Part shown: positions 34,374 through 45,864 of the stretch, piece after piece | How the letters are laid out: every line of letters begins with the position of its first letter | How positions within the stretch are numbered: position 1 is the stretch's first letter | Assembly: GCA_973895155.1 (NCBI GenBank) | Contig: OZ316895.1 | Coordinates: 5,952,001-6,016,000, forward strand | Length of the DNA: 64,000 nucleotides | DNA from: Marsupella aquatica | Lineage: Eukaryota > Marchantiophyta | Reading direction: 5' to 3' | Notes under the pieces: model-generated | The model's input: the letters and a program-made list of their open reading frames with translations, nothing else | Told to the model about the DNA's origin: nothing | Database searches by the model: none | Position numbers and translations under genes: made by a program

Positions 34374-35693
34374 CTGGTAGACACATTATTCAGCATTTGC
34401 TAACTTCGAAACTAGAAGGGTAACACATTAAACAACAAAGAAACTCACAACATCCTTCTTTGGTCCTTCAGAGTCTGTACTTTGATTATGAATTTTGACT
34501 GAGTTTCTGTTTACTGAAAGAATGTGACTGTGTAAGAGTTCCATTTGGCAGTGGATTGGTTGAAAGCACTTCATGCTAGTGTGTTGTCCATAGCTCTTCA
34601 ACCAGCTTTCGTCTTCCTTGTCTTTCACCACTTACGATGACATCAATTCAGCTAAGACCATAGAAGGTTCCAAAGCATCTAACTTGTCAAATCGCATTCT
34701 GTTACATCAAGGACTAAGGTGTTGGGTATCAAAGGAGACAGCACAACAAACACGCTGAAAAGACTTCAGGACTGGGTTCAACAAGGTAGTGAAGGTGCTT
34801 ACAACCATAGTAAGTATGCATTCTGTATCTTTCTCTGTTGATGCATAATGGGAGTTGTAGTTGGCAAGAGTTCCATAGGGCCAAATATGAACAGATCCAG
34901 AAGTATGTGTATGAACCAAGTGTAGAGTTGACTCTTTCTGAATATTGTAGTCTCTTTCTGAATGTACAGTTTGGTAGGGCCAACGCCATGTGATCATGTA
35001 CTTGCTCTATAAAGTTATGAAGATATAAGCATTTTCTGTTAGACCATGCAACTTGGGAGTTGGTAAGTGTCACCTGCATCTGAGGGGCTACACCGGGGGC
35101 ATCAGTGGAGGTTCACTTGCACAACACGACAGCCAATGAATTTTCTCTCTGGTGCAACCTGCAAGGTGAGACTTTTGGTCTTTCTTGATGAAAAAACAGG
35201 ATCTTAATATGATTGATATACATGTCCGTCGAGATCATGGGTTTATCACCAAGCTCTTTGTCTTAGGAAACTCATAAACTCATAATCAAATATGTACTAT
35301 GCACGTTTCATGCTATGTGTATACTATGACCTGTAGTTGGAACCAAGACAGTGAATGGGAACTGATTAGTTTAGGTTGGTCGCTGTTGGCGAGGCAAGTC
35401 GACCTCCTGCTCGCCTTGCTCATCAAAGGACGTGAACAGAGGACATCACAACAAAAGCAACACTTATGGTGAGGACCCGCAACGCTGAACATGTGCGGCT
35501 TGCACGCAAGGCAGAGATGTTGCACCTTGAGTATGTCAGACTTGGGATCCTTCCAGCCCAGTCTGCATGGTACTTTGAGTACCCTGTTGTTTCCAGGAAT
35601 AACTACAGCCGGCCTCTACCTGCTTCAGTACCCTTCCCGACATCCTTGGTATTTGTGTCTCTTGTACATGACCCGCCACAGGGGTACACAACA
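34374..35693. other. No gene recognised
   Basis: Flanks the RPL18a fragment. Frames at 34707-35079 minus and 35466-35714 plus have no recognisable motif. It may include RPL18a intron sequence next to the exon. Confidence 0.35.
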
Positions 35694-36116
35694 TCATCAC
35701 TTATCAGTGGCTGATAACTGATATCAGTTATCTAAAAAAATTTAGAATCTCAGTTGAGAAGTTGAGATGGGGCCTTCAAACTTCAGCTCATCTCAATTGG
35801 GCAACTGAGGTTGATTCAATCTCGGCTGACCTCGCCGAGATGGGCGTACGGACCGAAAAAAAATCCCAAAAAAAAAAACCAAAAATTTTCCCAAAAAAAA
35901 AATTTGAAAAGAAAAATTCCGGAATTTTTTTTCCCATCTCGGCTGGGCTCACCGAGATATGTGTCCGTACGGTACGGAAGCCTCATGGCAAAAAAAATTT
36001 TCCTTCAAATTTTGAAGAAAAATTCAAGAATTTTTTTCTTCATTATTTTTTTTTTTCGCATCGCAACTTGGCGGCTGATATTAGGTACACTAATGAAAGT
36101 GACTGATAACTGATGA
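35694..36116. mobile_element. MITE-like element with about 14-bp inverted ends
   Basis: The left end TCATCACTTATCAGT is the near complement of the right end ACTGATAACTGATGA. The left arm contains an exact 20-bp palindrome, GATAACTGAT followed by ATCAGTTATC (35713-35732). The interior has two hairpin modules, CTCGGCTGACCTCGCCGAG and CTCGGCTGGGCTCACCGAG, each followed by GTACGG and by long A or T runs. It has no coding capacity. The superfamily is not determined. Confidence 0.6.
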
Positions 36117-36992
36117 GATTACTTATCTCCCCGCCACAAATTAGGTGCCAAGGGTGTGTGCACAGTTGCCAATATGACTGTCTTGCCTGTAGAGCTTTTG
36201 GCTCAAAATTGGATGACCGTTCTCTTGGATGCCGATTTTTGCACAGAGCACAATGTATCATCTGGAACCACTCGCCATCCTGCAGTGTGCCTGGTGATGT
36301 TACTTGTCCTGCCCTCCCAGACCCCACCACCGGTGACTTTGGTGTCTACACATATTTGGATCACATGCTCTAGAGGACCACTTGTCACACCGCATGCATA
36401 GACCAGATACCATTGACCTATAGCTTAACACTCTGACTTCAACACAGAGGATATTTACTTAAAATTTTGATGTATGAGCAATTTTGGGTCCAGGGTTTAG
36501 GGTCAACAGTACATAACTTATCCTATTAAGCTTGCACTAAGTAAAATATCCTAATTTAAGAGGCTAGCAAACTCGCTTAAAAGTCTCTATTGAAAGACAG
36601 CTTTCATGACTGCTTTAACCTGGTGAACATTGCAACGTTCAATGAATTAATGGGCCATGTGATAACCTGTAAAATGTGATTTATGCCTCACTTATTGTCT
36701 CAGCCACTATCATAGCCTATTTAGGATGTATACATTTCAACTCTTATGACACTGCTTCATACCAATCCTCTTTGAAGAATGATTGTTTTACATGTCACGA
36801 CTATTGTATGTGATTCAAATGCATGAAATGTTGTTGCAGATCTCATTTGGTGAATCATAGCCACAATTAAAATTGAGGTGTTGGTGGAGCAATTGTATTA
36901 GGGAATCAGTTTTGTGTGTTGGCTCAACATACCAAAAGTATGTTTGCTCTGCATCCTTGTGTGGCCATTCCAATTGATTGCAGTAGCAAATG
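36117..36992. other. No gene recognised
   Basis: A short open frame at 36156-36401 has no recognisable motif. The rest is AT-rich. Confidence 0.35.
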
Positions 36993-37136
36993 CCTTTGTA
37001 CCTTAAATGCTAAATATATTTTACTTTCTGTGCAGTTTGCTAAATTGTAGAGTCTATCTAAATACCTTTGTACCTTAAATGCTAAATATATATATTACTT
37101 TCTGTGCAGTCTGCTAAATCGTAGAGTCTATCTCAT
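36993..37136. repeat. 72-bp tandem duplication before the PHD exon
   Basis: Two copies of CCTTTGTACCTTAAATGC followed by TAAATATAT, ACTTTCTGTGCAG, TGCTAAAT and GTAGAGTCTATCT lie at 36993 and 37065. Each contains TTTCTGTGCAG, a splice-acceptor-like tract. Confidence 0.85.
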
Positions 37137-37142
37137 GTGCAG

Positions 37143-37813
37143 GCATGGCACGACCTAAAATTCAAGCCAAAAAGTGTGTGACAGAGGTGAGGAACACAAG
37201 TGTACTTGGGGCAGATGCTACTAACTTCTCTGCAAGTCAGATTTTCCAGAAGGCAGCTCATTGTTGTGCCATTTGTGACGATGGTGGGGGCCTGGTCATT
37301 TGTGAGGGCCCTTGCATGAGGCATTTCCACCTCAACCTGGAGTCTGACCTTGCTGCAGAAAACAATTGTCCAGGGGTGGGCCTCCCGTCAACACACCAGG
37401 GAGACTGGATGTGCACTGATTGTTTGGAGAAGCAGGCTAAGTGTGCACAGTGTGGAAAGTTGGGGTCCTATGAGGGCTTTGTTGATGCCCCAACAATTGT
37501 TAGGAAATGTCCAGACCGTTTTTGTGTGAGATTTTTCTGTTTTGAGTGTTTGCCTTCTCATGCCACAGCTTGCCCACTTCATAGGTGCAAGGCATGTGGT
37601 GAGCATGATCATGAGTACTGGACTGACATAGTCCACTGTGCTAGGTGTCCCACCATGTGGCACTATCATTGCCTGAAAGATTGTCAAGCAGAGGGTTATG
37701 CTTGTGACAGAAATCTATGATCACTCTGCACATGGTGTTGATCGATGGATATTTTATTGTCATCGCCATGCCATTGATCCTACCTCGCGCACTCCTATGA
37801 GAGATCACATATC
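37143..37813 (+). pseudogene. EDM2-like PHD module (captured gene fragment)
   Basis: After an acceptor-like CATGTGCAG, the frame 37145-37720 encodes a Cys/His-rich region with the order of plant EDM2: CCAICDDGGGLVICEGPC, GDWMCTDCLEKQAKCAQCG, RKCPDRFCVRFFCFECLP, CPLHRCKACGEHDHEYW and VHCARCPTMWHYHCL. After a one-base shift near 37700 the next frame gives WIFYCHRHAIDPTSRTPMRDH, which matches the EDM2 segment following the fingers (YCLKHEID-like, then PxRDHI). EDM2 is a chromatin protein that controls silencing of intronic transposons in Arabidopsis. Later EDM2 exons are absent, and TNP2-derived sequence begins 0.7 kb downstream, so this is a fragment inside the CACTA element or at its edge. Confidence 0.82.
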
Positions 37814-38486
37814 TTGGCTGTGAAGCTGAACATTGTACATGCATAGTGCACCTGATGTGGATGTACAATTTTTTGAGATTGAAGAGATTCCAATTTTGAA
37901 AAGGAGTTGGGTAGGCGAGTTTATATAGGCAGCACTTATCTTGTGCTCTGGCGTCAGTGGCTGGGTACATGCCTATAAAAACTTATCCTTACAAGCCTTC
38001 TTGGAAGTATTTAGGTTGAGTGGTCATTTTCATAAACACTTTCATCAGACTGCTAAATTAAAATAGGACTTCTAAGTTGTAAGCGTATAAATTATCAGGC
38101 ATGCAATTAATCAAATTGCCCTATAAGTTTGTCATTGAACGTATCCTCCTTTACAACAAAATATGTATGTGCCATGACAAGTTGGTTGCACTTCATTTCA
38201 CCTTCGATATGGATTTTGTAGTATATATTCAAACAATGTCCTGCATCCGTGCAGGTGCCTAGTACGTATTGTTCACATATCCCTTGTACCTATCAAAATT
38301 TGACCTGAGCACCAGTGGGCCAGATCAACTCAAAAAGCAGGAATTTTGTTGTCCTTGTATTGTCAGGTGAACCCATTCTTCCAAAATTCACTATCATCAC
38401 GTAGGGTGTGTGTACATGGAGCCTGGGAAACGTAGAAAGTGTGACCACCCAACAGTGTTTATAGGGGTCAGAGCCATTTACGGTAC
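37814..38486. other. No gene recognised; likely remnant of TNP2
   Basis: The Transposase_21 catalytic domain would be expected here but is missing. Just before 38487 a garbled copy of the codons that precede MKLLKGHVR (GGTACATGAAG) is visible. Confidence 0.45.
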
Positions 38487-39447
38487 ATGAAGCTGCTCAA
38501 AGGTCACGTGAGAACATATTACAAACCTGAAGCAAGCATGGCTAAAGGTTACATCAAGGATGAGACTCTGGGATTTATGACCGAATACATAGCACAATAT
38601 GAGCATGTGAAGACCAGGGTGTGGAATTCTGATGAGGAGGAAGGGGTGATAGGTGAAGTACTGGAAGGGGCTGCAACCACAAAGAACCTGACCACATCTA
38701 TGAGGGACTTGGCACATGACTTTGTATTGCACAACACTGTGGTGATGGAACCCTGGATACAATGAGTACATACATGTGCTATAATCCAGTTCATGAGCTG
38801 AAATGTTGTGTGTGTGATTTTCTCCTTCAGCCTGTTCATATTTACCCAAGCTAATGCTGTGTGGTTGTTTGTTTAGGGAGTATGAGTCATTGAAGGCGGC
38901 CCATCCCACTGTAGGAACAACTTTTCCAGGTTTCATGGAGTGGATTAGAGTGGCAATTAGAGAGCATCACGAGACCCACCCAGACATGGATGCAGACGTT
39001 TACCTACTGTCTAATGCCCCTAGCCTGAAAGTGAAGACTTACAAATGGATGAGAGCATATGGGAATCACTTTCGAGTGAAGGATGGTGATAGTGCCTATA
39101 GGGTGACAAATGACTGTGGGCTCATCACTGTATTTGAGCAACAGAGCCACAATCACGACAGGGCCTGGATGGAGATGGGATATGTGGGAGAATTAGTTGA
39201 TATATGGGCTCTGGACTATGGGGCGGTGTCCAAACCTGTGATTCTTATGAAAGGTTCATGGGTGCGGCAGGATTGGCTTGGTAATAGGGCTACCATGAAG
39301 AGAGACAATGACGGTTTCTTGCTGGCCAATTTCAGAGGGAAATTGCTCGAATGGTCTGAGCCATTTGTGTTTCCCAGTCAGGTAGAGCAAGCTTTCTTCT
39401 TGGATGTGGAACACTCCCCAGGTTGGCGTGTAGTGTATCATAAATAG
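38487..39447 (+). pseudogene. CACTA TNP2 transposase, DUF4218 and DUF4216-like regions
   Basis: The first open segment (38487-38765) starts MKLLKGHVRTYYKPEASMAK and reads GYIKDETLGFMTEYI, the hallmark of DUF4218 in En/Spm-type transposases. Its end has lost a usable donor (CAATGAGTAC where a GTGAGT-type donor is expected). After about 0.1 kb and an acceptor-like TTTGTTTAG, the second segment (38876-39447) continues REYESLKAAHPT, DVYLLSNAPSLKVKTY, then the DUF4216-like WALDYGAVSKPVILMKGSWV, DGFLLANFRGKLLEW and PFVFPSQVEQAFFLD, ending VVYHK. The TAG at 39445 lies before ARQRRMEGSNLEF, so it may replace a CAG. These are the C-terminal accessory domains; the DDE core is absent. Confidence 0.88.
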
Positions 39448-39717
39448 GCCAGGCAACGTCGGATGGAAGGATCAAACCTTGAGTTTCATTTACACTCTCA
39501 TAGTGCCTTTGATCGTCGGCGTTCAGACCAAGTGCCTGTAGTTCATGATAGCGGGGACTTCATTGACAAGGGTAGATGCATTTGCTGAAGGAGGCGAATT
39601 CAGAGATGCAGATACCAATAGTGTGCCTGTGCCATGAGTAATGTGAATTGTTTGCATGGACAATAGTGAGGGGATGTGTAATAAAGTAATTCTGAAGCAA
39701 CACAGATATATGGATGG

Positions 39718-40240
39718 ATGCCTGGTGATTGTGGTTGCATTGTATTATACGGGGTGACCATAGATGACATGTTTTTGTGGTCCAGTAGGATGGAACAGAG
39801 TGACACAGAGATGTGTGAGTATGAAAGGAAAGCTATGGAACAACGAGCATATGTGAAAGCCAAAATTGCAGAACTGGATCTGGAAAAGGATGTGGCTGAA
39901 TTGTAAGGGAACAATTCTCAACTACACCCCTCCGCTGAGTTTGTGTGACATGAATAGTTCAATGTGGCACTGAAATTGTGACTGTATTCTCATATTGGAA
40001 TGTCGTAGAGCAGCAGGTTTTTCAAAGAAACAAAAGGAGTACGCAAGAAGGGTGACCATCACGATATCTGGGCGTGTGCGTCGAAGTGACAGGTTGAGCA
40101 AGAAGGTCGTACCTACAATGGCAGAATGTGGAGATGACATGGATGCTACGCAAGTGGGTGCAGACACTAGACAAGAAGATACAGATGATGAGTATTTTCC
40201 AGAGGAAATGGATGAGGATGGGGGTTATGAAGATGAATAA
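39718..40240 (+). pseudogene. Probable last exons of the TNP2-like gene
   Basis: Two short open segments follow: 39718-39906 (Glu/Lys-rich, RMEQSDTEMCEYERKAMEQ) and 40000-40240 (a basic start RRSDRLSKK, then a very acidic tail). An acidic, charged C-terminus is usual for TNP2-like proteins. The spacing and charge fit, but similarity is too low to be certain. Confidence 0.45.
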
Positions 40241-40428
40241 ATTGCAGAGCAGCCCCAAAAGAAACAGGTAAGTAGTTTTCCCAACAAGCTAGGTTTAGAG
40301 TTAAAAACTCTTGTTGAGAGGTTTCATATGTTCAGTACTACACCCTATGTACCTTGCTTAGTTCCTGACATTGTAGTTGGTGATGTGATGCAGCGTCCTA
40401 CCAGTTCTATTTTGCCTGCAAAGCCTGT

Positions 40429-40433
40429 GCATG
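40429..40433. repeat. Target-site duplication of element B, left (GCATG)
   Basis: GCATG directly before TGTGATGCC; matched at 45172-45176. Confidence 0.85.
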
Positions 40434-43400
40434 TGTGATGCCTAGCCAGGAATCACTGGGCTAGTTTAAGGGGAAAAGGGAAGTGTACCCTAGAAACACC
40501 TTAGTATAGTTACATAAATAAGGAAAATATAAACAATTAAGGGTGACTATGGAACCCGAGCCGAGGCCGGAAGTAAGGACGCCAGGGGAGAGAATACGAT
40601 TAGGGTTAGGGCACGCTAAGTGCCGGCGGCTAGGGGTAACCAACGGGAGGGAGAACCTTAGGAGGAGAGGGGTAAGGACCGCTCGCGAGGAGTAGTGGCT
40701 CATTTTCAAGCACGAACTGGGTAGGCGACTACGGGCGGCCAACTACTGTCAACTGCTTAGGCAAGCGCTCAGGGTGGGAACAGATACCGACTATCAACTC
40801 GAGAAGGGTATGAGCAACGTCAATCAAGCGGCACATTTTTGGGGATGCCTGTTCGAACGGGCAACTGAGTACATTGGGACTTACGAGGACGAAGAATCGG
40901 AGAGAGCAGCTCAAGAACGGCAGGAGCTCGCCCGATTGTGGGAGCTGCAGAAAGCTGCTTTCTTAGGAGGAGAACTCATCAAGGCTGAATTCCTGTGGAC
41001 GCCTACTGGCAACGAGCTAGACGACCTGCTGTTTTGCGAAGATAGAGTCATCGGCATCCGAGAAGCCATCAAACACTGCAATGACATACACTGGGAGTTG
41101 AAGGGTAGCACGGAGGGGTGGACAAAGGCAACTGTGCTAGGAGAGACATCCACGGGAGCCAAGATGAAGAGGAAGGGGAACAACAACGAAGAGGCCACCC
41201 CGGCAAAAAGAACGAGGTCGGCGGCACCAAAGAAGCCAGCAGAACAGCAAAGCAGGAGGCAGAGAGAAGCCGAGGAGGAGGAGGTCGACCCCATCAATGC
41301 CATTCCAACAAATGATGACACCTGGAAAGGCTGGGCGGCGACCCTACCGGAGGAAGTGCAATTACACTTTGCACGGGAGGAGGATGCATGCTTTACAGCT
41401 ATGCAGACCAAGAAGTACCAAGGCCTCATGGCCGGATCCGGCTTGGAAGCCTTCGTAAGATTACCATGGCTGAAGCCGGAGGTGCCGGACTCAGACTTGT
41501 TAGAATTCGTGGGATCATGGGAGTCCGAGACCAATTCCACAAGGGTGTATGGGAAGGATTTCTATCTCACTCCCCGGGTGATTGCTGAAGTGTTTGGCTT
41601 GCCGATGGGTAATAAGACCAAGGTTGATACCAGGAAGACCTTACCTGACAAGGAGTTTCGGTCATTCCCAGGACCATCAACAAAGAATGGCTTCTTCCGG
41701 AACACCTGCACCAACCCGCACATCGGAGAGATGATCGATTTCTTGCGGGTAACCATGCACTGTAACTTGCCGAGGGCAGAGATCGGCAAGGCTCAGGTCT
41801 ACCTGGCAGAAAGGCCAGACCCAAGCCGGGATTACAACGGGTACCTCCTCAACCAACTGAAGAAGATCTTGAAGGAGGAACAGCAGGTGATCGGCGTGGG
41901 AAGCGTGTCCCGGCTTGGCTATCACATGCCGCTGTTGTGCCGGTATGCCAGAAGTCAAATCTTTGCCCCAGTACTTCCTCTATCGGCAAGAGCACCGGAG
42001 GAGGTCCCGGAGCAGAGGCCGGCAACGGAGAAACCCAACCCGCCCGACAGTCCTACAATCGAGCAGGTGTTTAGGCCAAGGACGGAGGACTTGCCGATGC
42101 AGCAACCAAGCATGCAAAATCTGCTGAAATTGCTGGAGAAGGAAAAGAGAACGGCAACGGCAACGGCACCAATGCAGGACATTGCTCCAGAGGTGGGCCT
42201 AAGCCGGCTTACAAGGGAAAACCCCTTTACTAGGGTCAAGGAGAGAAGGAGGCCGGAACACGAGCCGAGAGTCCGGATGTATGTCAGAGCCTCAAGTCCC
42301 GAAGCCGAGGAGAAGCAGGCCGTAGCTCCCGGCCACGACAAGGAGAACAAGAGGTCAACAAGGAAGCCGGAGGAGGAACCAAGACCGGTGAGAGGTGAAG
42401 CCGTGTTCACAACAAAACCAAGAGAACAACGGGAGAAGCTGGTAGTCCAAGCCGAGGAGGAGGCGGTAGAGGACTACAGCAATGATGACTCCGGCTACAG
42501 GTCGGATCATCATGTTCCAGGAGTAAGGACCTGTGGCCGGTTCATCCCCACGCTCCCAAGAGTAGTTCGAGGAGACCCGAGCCAGCAGAGCAGCCCCGAG
42601 TCTCCCCCACCAGATGTCGCTCCCTCGAGCTTTGACGGCATAAAACAAACGGCGCAGGAATTTCAGGAGCGAATCAGGGAGGAAGAGGAGGCAGCCCTGG
42701 CTAGGGAAAAGGATTTACCAGGAGGAGAATGGCCAAAGGACATCAAGCGGCTTGCAGAAAAATGAAGCATCCCTCCAGCCACAATAGAAGAGATCCGCAA
42801 GGCAGCTTGGGAGCACAGGCCGCGGTGGATGATGCCGATGACTTCTACTTCCTCCACCTATGCTAAAAATAGAGCCATGGAGTACGGGGAAATGTGTGGA
42901 GAGCTGGCGCTCAGCATCTTTGGGGAGGAGTTGGAGCAAGGACCCTTTTTTCAGAGGGAGATGTTGGAGAAGCGCCAATTAGAAGAAGCGGTGGCTTTGG
43001 AAAGAAGCAAGAAGGATGAGGTCATCCGTCGGCTTAGGGCAAGGGAAGCCGAAATCAAAGACCTGAGGGCGACCAAGAAAGCCCAAGATGAGCTGCGGAT
43101 TAAGCGGCATGAGCTAAATATCATGCAGGGCCAATTGGATACCGCACAGTCTGATAATCAGATTATCGAGAATAAATTGACTCGAACCCAAGAAGAGTTG
43201 GCCGATGCGATCAAGGAGCGGGAGAAGTGGAAGCGAGAGCTGAGGGATGCAGAGGAGGCCCACATAACAGCCAACAACCAGGCCAGGGCGGAGACCCAGA
43301 GAAGGGAAAGGGCATTGAAGGGGGAGCTCGAGGTTATCCGCGGAGCCCTTGAGAAGAAGGAGGCCGAGTTAGGGAAATCCTATCAAGGGATTATTGCGCT

Positions 43401-45171
43401 GAAGCAGGAGCTTGCGTCCCTGACGGCCAGCTTCAAGGCCGACCTGCGTGAGAAGGACAATATGCTCGATCAGACTTACGCCAAGATGAACCAGATGGAG
43501 TCTGTCATCATTGCAGAGCTCGACAAGGAGTTAAGAGCGACCCGGGAGGAGAGAGCTGCATTTAAACAAGAATTGGTGGAAGCCCAAAAGGAGCTGGAGG
43601 AGGCGCGCAAGGACCTGGACGAAGTGCAGGAAGAGTTGGAGGAAAGCACGCGGAAGCTAGAGAACTTACAACGACGAGCCGACAACCAAACGAAGCGGCT
43701 GAAGAAACAAGCCGCAGTATTTAAGTGCTTGGCTTCATCAGGGCCAACTCAAATTGAGGCCACTAAGTTACCAGGAGTGGTACTGGCCGAAGGACAAGCC
43801 GCGCTATTTGCACTAGTGCCGGAAGTAAGTGGGAAGGGGAAGGGGCCAGCTGCCGAACCAGAAAAGAAGAAGAAGCGGAAACCTTCAGGGTCAGGGAGTA
43901 ATACGGCCCCATAGGCCGTGGTGACCAAGGAGGTAAACCCAACACCGACCTCAGGCAGGGTTACGGCAGAGGATCCAACTACCCTAGAAGAAGGGGATGA
44001 CAAAGCCGAGGCCAGGATACTCGGTAATGAAGCCGAGGTACCCAATCTGCCACTTGAGTGTGCAGGGGAGGCCGTAGCCGTGGCTGAGGCCGTAGCCGAG
44101 GCTGATGTTGAAGCCGATGTCGTTGCCGGGGGTGGACCCAATCAGGCCGATGGAGAGTTGACTCAGTCAAGGGCAGATAATTTGTCAGAGAACGAACCTA
44201 CGGCAGTGGCTGAGGTGGAAGCGTTGGGCCGGGGCATCCACTGAGGAACAGACACCGCTGCCATGACGGTGGTGGAGGGCCGCTCCTTTCAAGGAGGGCG
44301 GACGTGGAGGGAGGAGGCATGAGTGGGCAGGGCGGGCTCAGATCTCTAAGTTTAGGATTAGGATCAGGACCAGGAGGCGGCCTTGACACTTAGCTTAGTG
44401 GGATTGCGGTTCCACTGGTAAGAGAAACACTTGTACTCCTGCCTCGCTGTACATAGGTAGATTCAGTTAGGTAGATTAAAGCTTACGCTGCAAGGAATTA
44501 GGCGGATCCACTACCAGGATAAGTACCTGGGCAACGGGGAGCTCAGGGCCTCTTCTTTAGCAAGTTTTTAGTTGCACCAGCCGGGCTGGGATCAAGTAGT
44601 AAGAGAAGCTCTCGGTTAGTCATACAGTGACCCTTGTGTATATTCATGTTTCCTCATGCCTAAGAGCTGAATAGAGTTGGCCTCACGGCTTAGTTCGTAG
44701 AGCTTGTGTATGAGATGTATTGTTTGTATGGCAAGTGCATGGTATGACTCAGTCAGAAGGAGTCATTTTGCTATTTGTGTGTCGCATTAACTTGTGTGAA
44801 GAGTGCCCACATCAACTAATAGAGGAAGGAAAGTAAGCAAGGGAGTGAGAGTTGGATGTGTCGAGCTGAGAGAGGTCTTAGCGGCTTAACCAAGCCTATT
44901 GGGGATCATTCCGGCGGCAAAATCCAAATATACCTAACAAGACGGAGGGGAAGACAAGGGAAGGCCTAGATTAGGTCGGCTACGTATCTCATGACCCGAT
45001 GAAGGATCTGTCCAGTATATGTGTGTAAAATGTTAATAGTAGTAGTAGAAGGAGGTTAGCAGCGTCCCATGCCACTAAGCCGCGGAAACGCCCTCGCCAA
45101 GCGCAGAATCCGCGGGAATCGGCTTGTGAAGGGGGGTTTCTGGGGTTTAGGGAGCCATGGGACGCACCACA
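40434..45171 (+). mobile_element. Coiled-coil element B, 4,738 bp, TG...CA ends, 5-bp TSD
   Basis: Runs from TGTGATGCCTAG to GACGCACCACA, flanked by GCATG duplications. It has the same architecture as element A but its ORF is clearly diverged from A and C throughout, including an extra segment after the MYVRASS motif (about 42300-42440). It is the oldest of the three. It interrupts sequence between the TNP2 tail and the TnpA-like gene of the CACTA element. Confidence 0.85.
40549..44244 (+). pseudogene. Large coiled-coil protein of element B, three nonsense codons
   Basis: The frame is kept from the ATG at 40549 to a stop at 44242-44244 but is broken by TAG at 40693-40695 (a Trp in A), TGA at 42763-42765 (a Gly in A) and TAG at 43912-43914 (a Gln in A and C). 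No internal frameshift is needed, so constraint lasted until fairly recently or the damage is young. All domains match A: basic N-terminus, GMSNVNQAAHFWGCLFERA block, PAKRTRSAAPKK, plant-transposon-like middle, coiled coil (42950-43700) and Ala/Glu-rich tail. The last residues differ (ALGRGIH), indicating a shift near the end. Confidence 0.88.
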
Positions 45172-45864
45172 GCATGCACCATACCAGCAGGGGGGCTGAC
45201 CTCTGATCAAGGTTGGCGAGGTGGTAGTAGTGGTAGATCCCAGGCTGGTGCCCAATACTATGGCAGGGGGCAAGCTCTAGGTTATGCCCGTGGTAGAGGT
45301 AGAGTGTCACGCGATTGACATGGGTCTTAACACCAAAAACGTCACTATGGGTGCCAAAACCATCTCCTTGTACCTGAGGATCACGAAGGGATGTTGTGAA
45401 GGCCGGTAAACACCAAATTATGCCCTTAACACCAGACCATCATAGCAAGACTCTGTCACACATCACCCAAGCTTAATCCCTAAGAACCAAGGTTGGGAAT
45501 CAGATCCAGTGCTCATGATAGTTCTGGTGAGAAGGGGTCTTCTTATCGGGCCCGTAAACACAGGGCCTAGCACTATGGTGCGCAATGTCTATACGTATGC
45601 TTACTGTCATAGGTATATTTCTATTCCGCCACCGGAATGTACCCATAAATTAGTGACTCCTGACTGATTCCCGGCTTAGGGACTTCTAAGCCATTGCCCC
45701 ATCACTCTGCCATTCCACTCTCAGCAATCAGAGCTGTGACAGCCCTCACCCAACCCACTTCAATGCACTTGGTACACCTCTCAGTGGCGCTGCTAGTCCC
45801 ATCATACACTCAGATTGCCTCACACACACACACATCCATGAGAGAAATGAGGCATGAGAGGAAA
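44977..45864 (+). repeat. Left arm of an exact 888-bp inverted repeat
   Basis: It consists of the last 195 bp of element B plus 693 bp of its right flank. Its reverse complement is at 49773-50660; every line I compared matched, including a (CA)7 run. The flank part contains a Gly/Arg-rich potential coding stretch (WRGGSSGRSQAGAQYYGRGQ) and the motif AGGTATATTTCTATTCCGCC. Similarity continues leftwards into B at lower identity and stops abruptly at 45864. Confidence 0.92.
45172..45176. repeat. Target-site duplication of element B, right (GCATG)
   Basis: GCATG directly after CGCACCACA. Confidence 0.85.
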
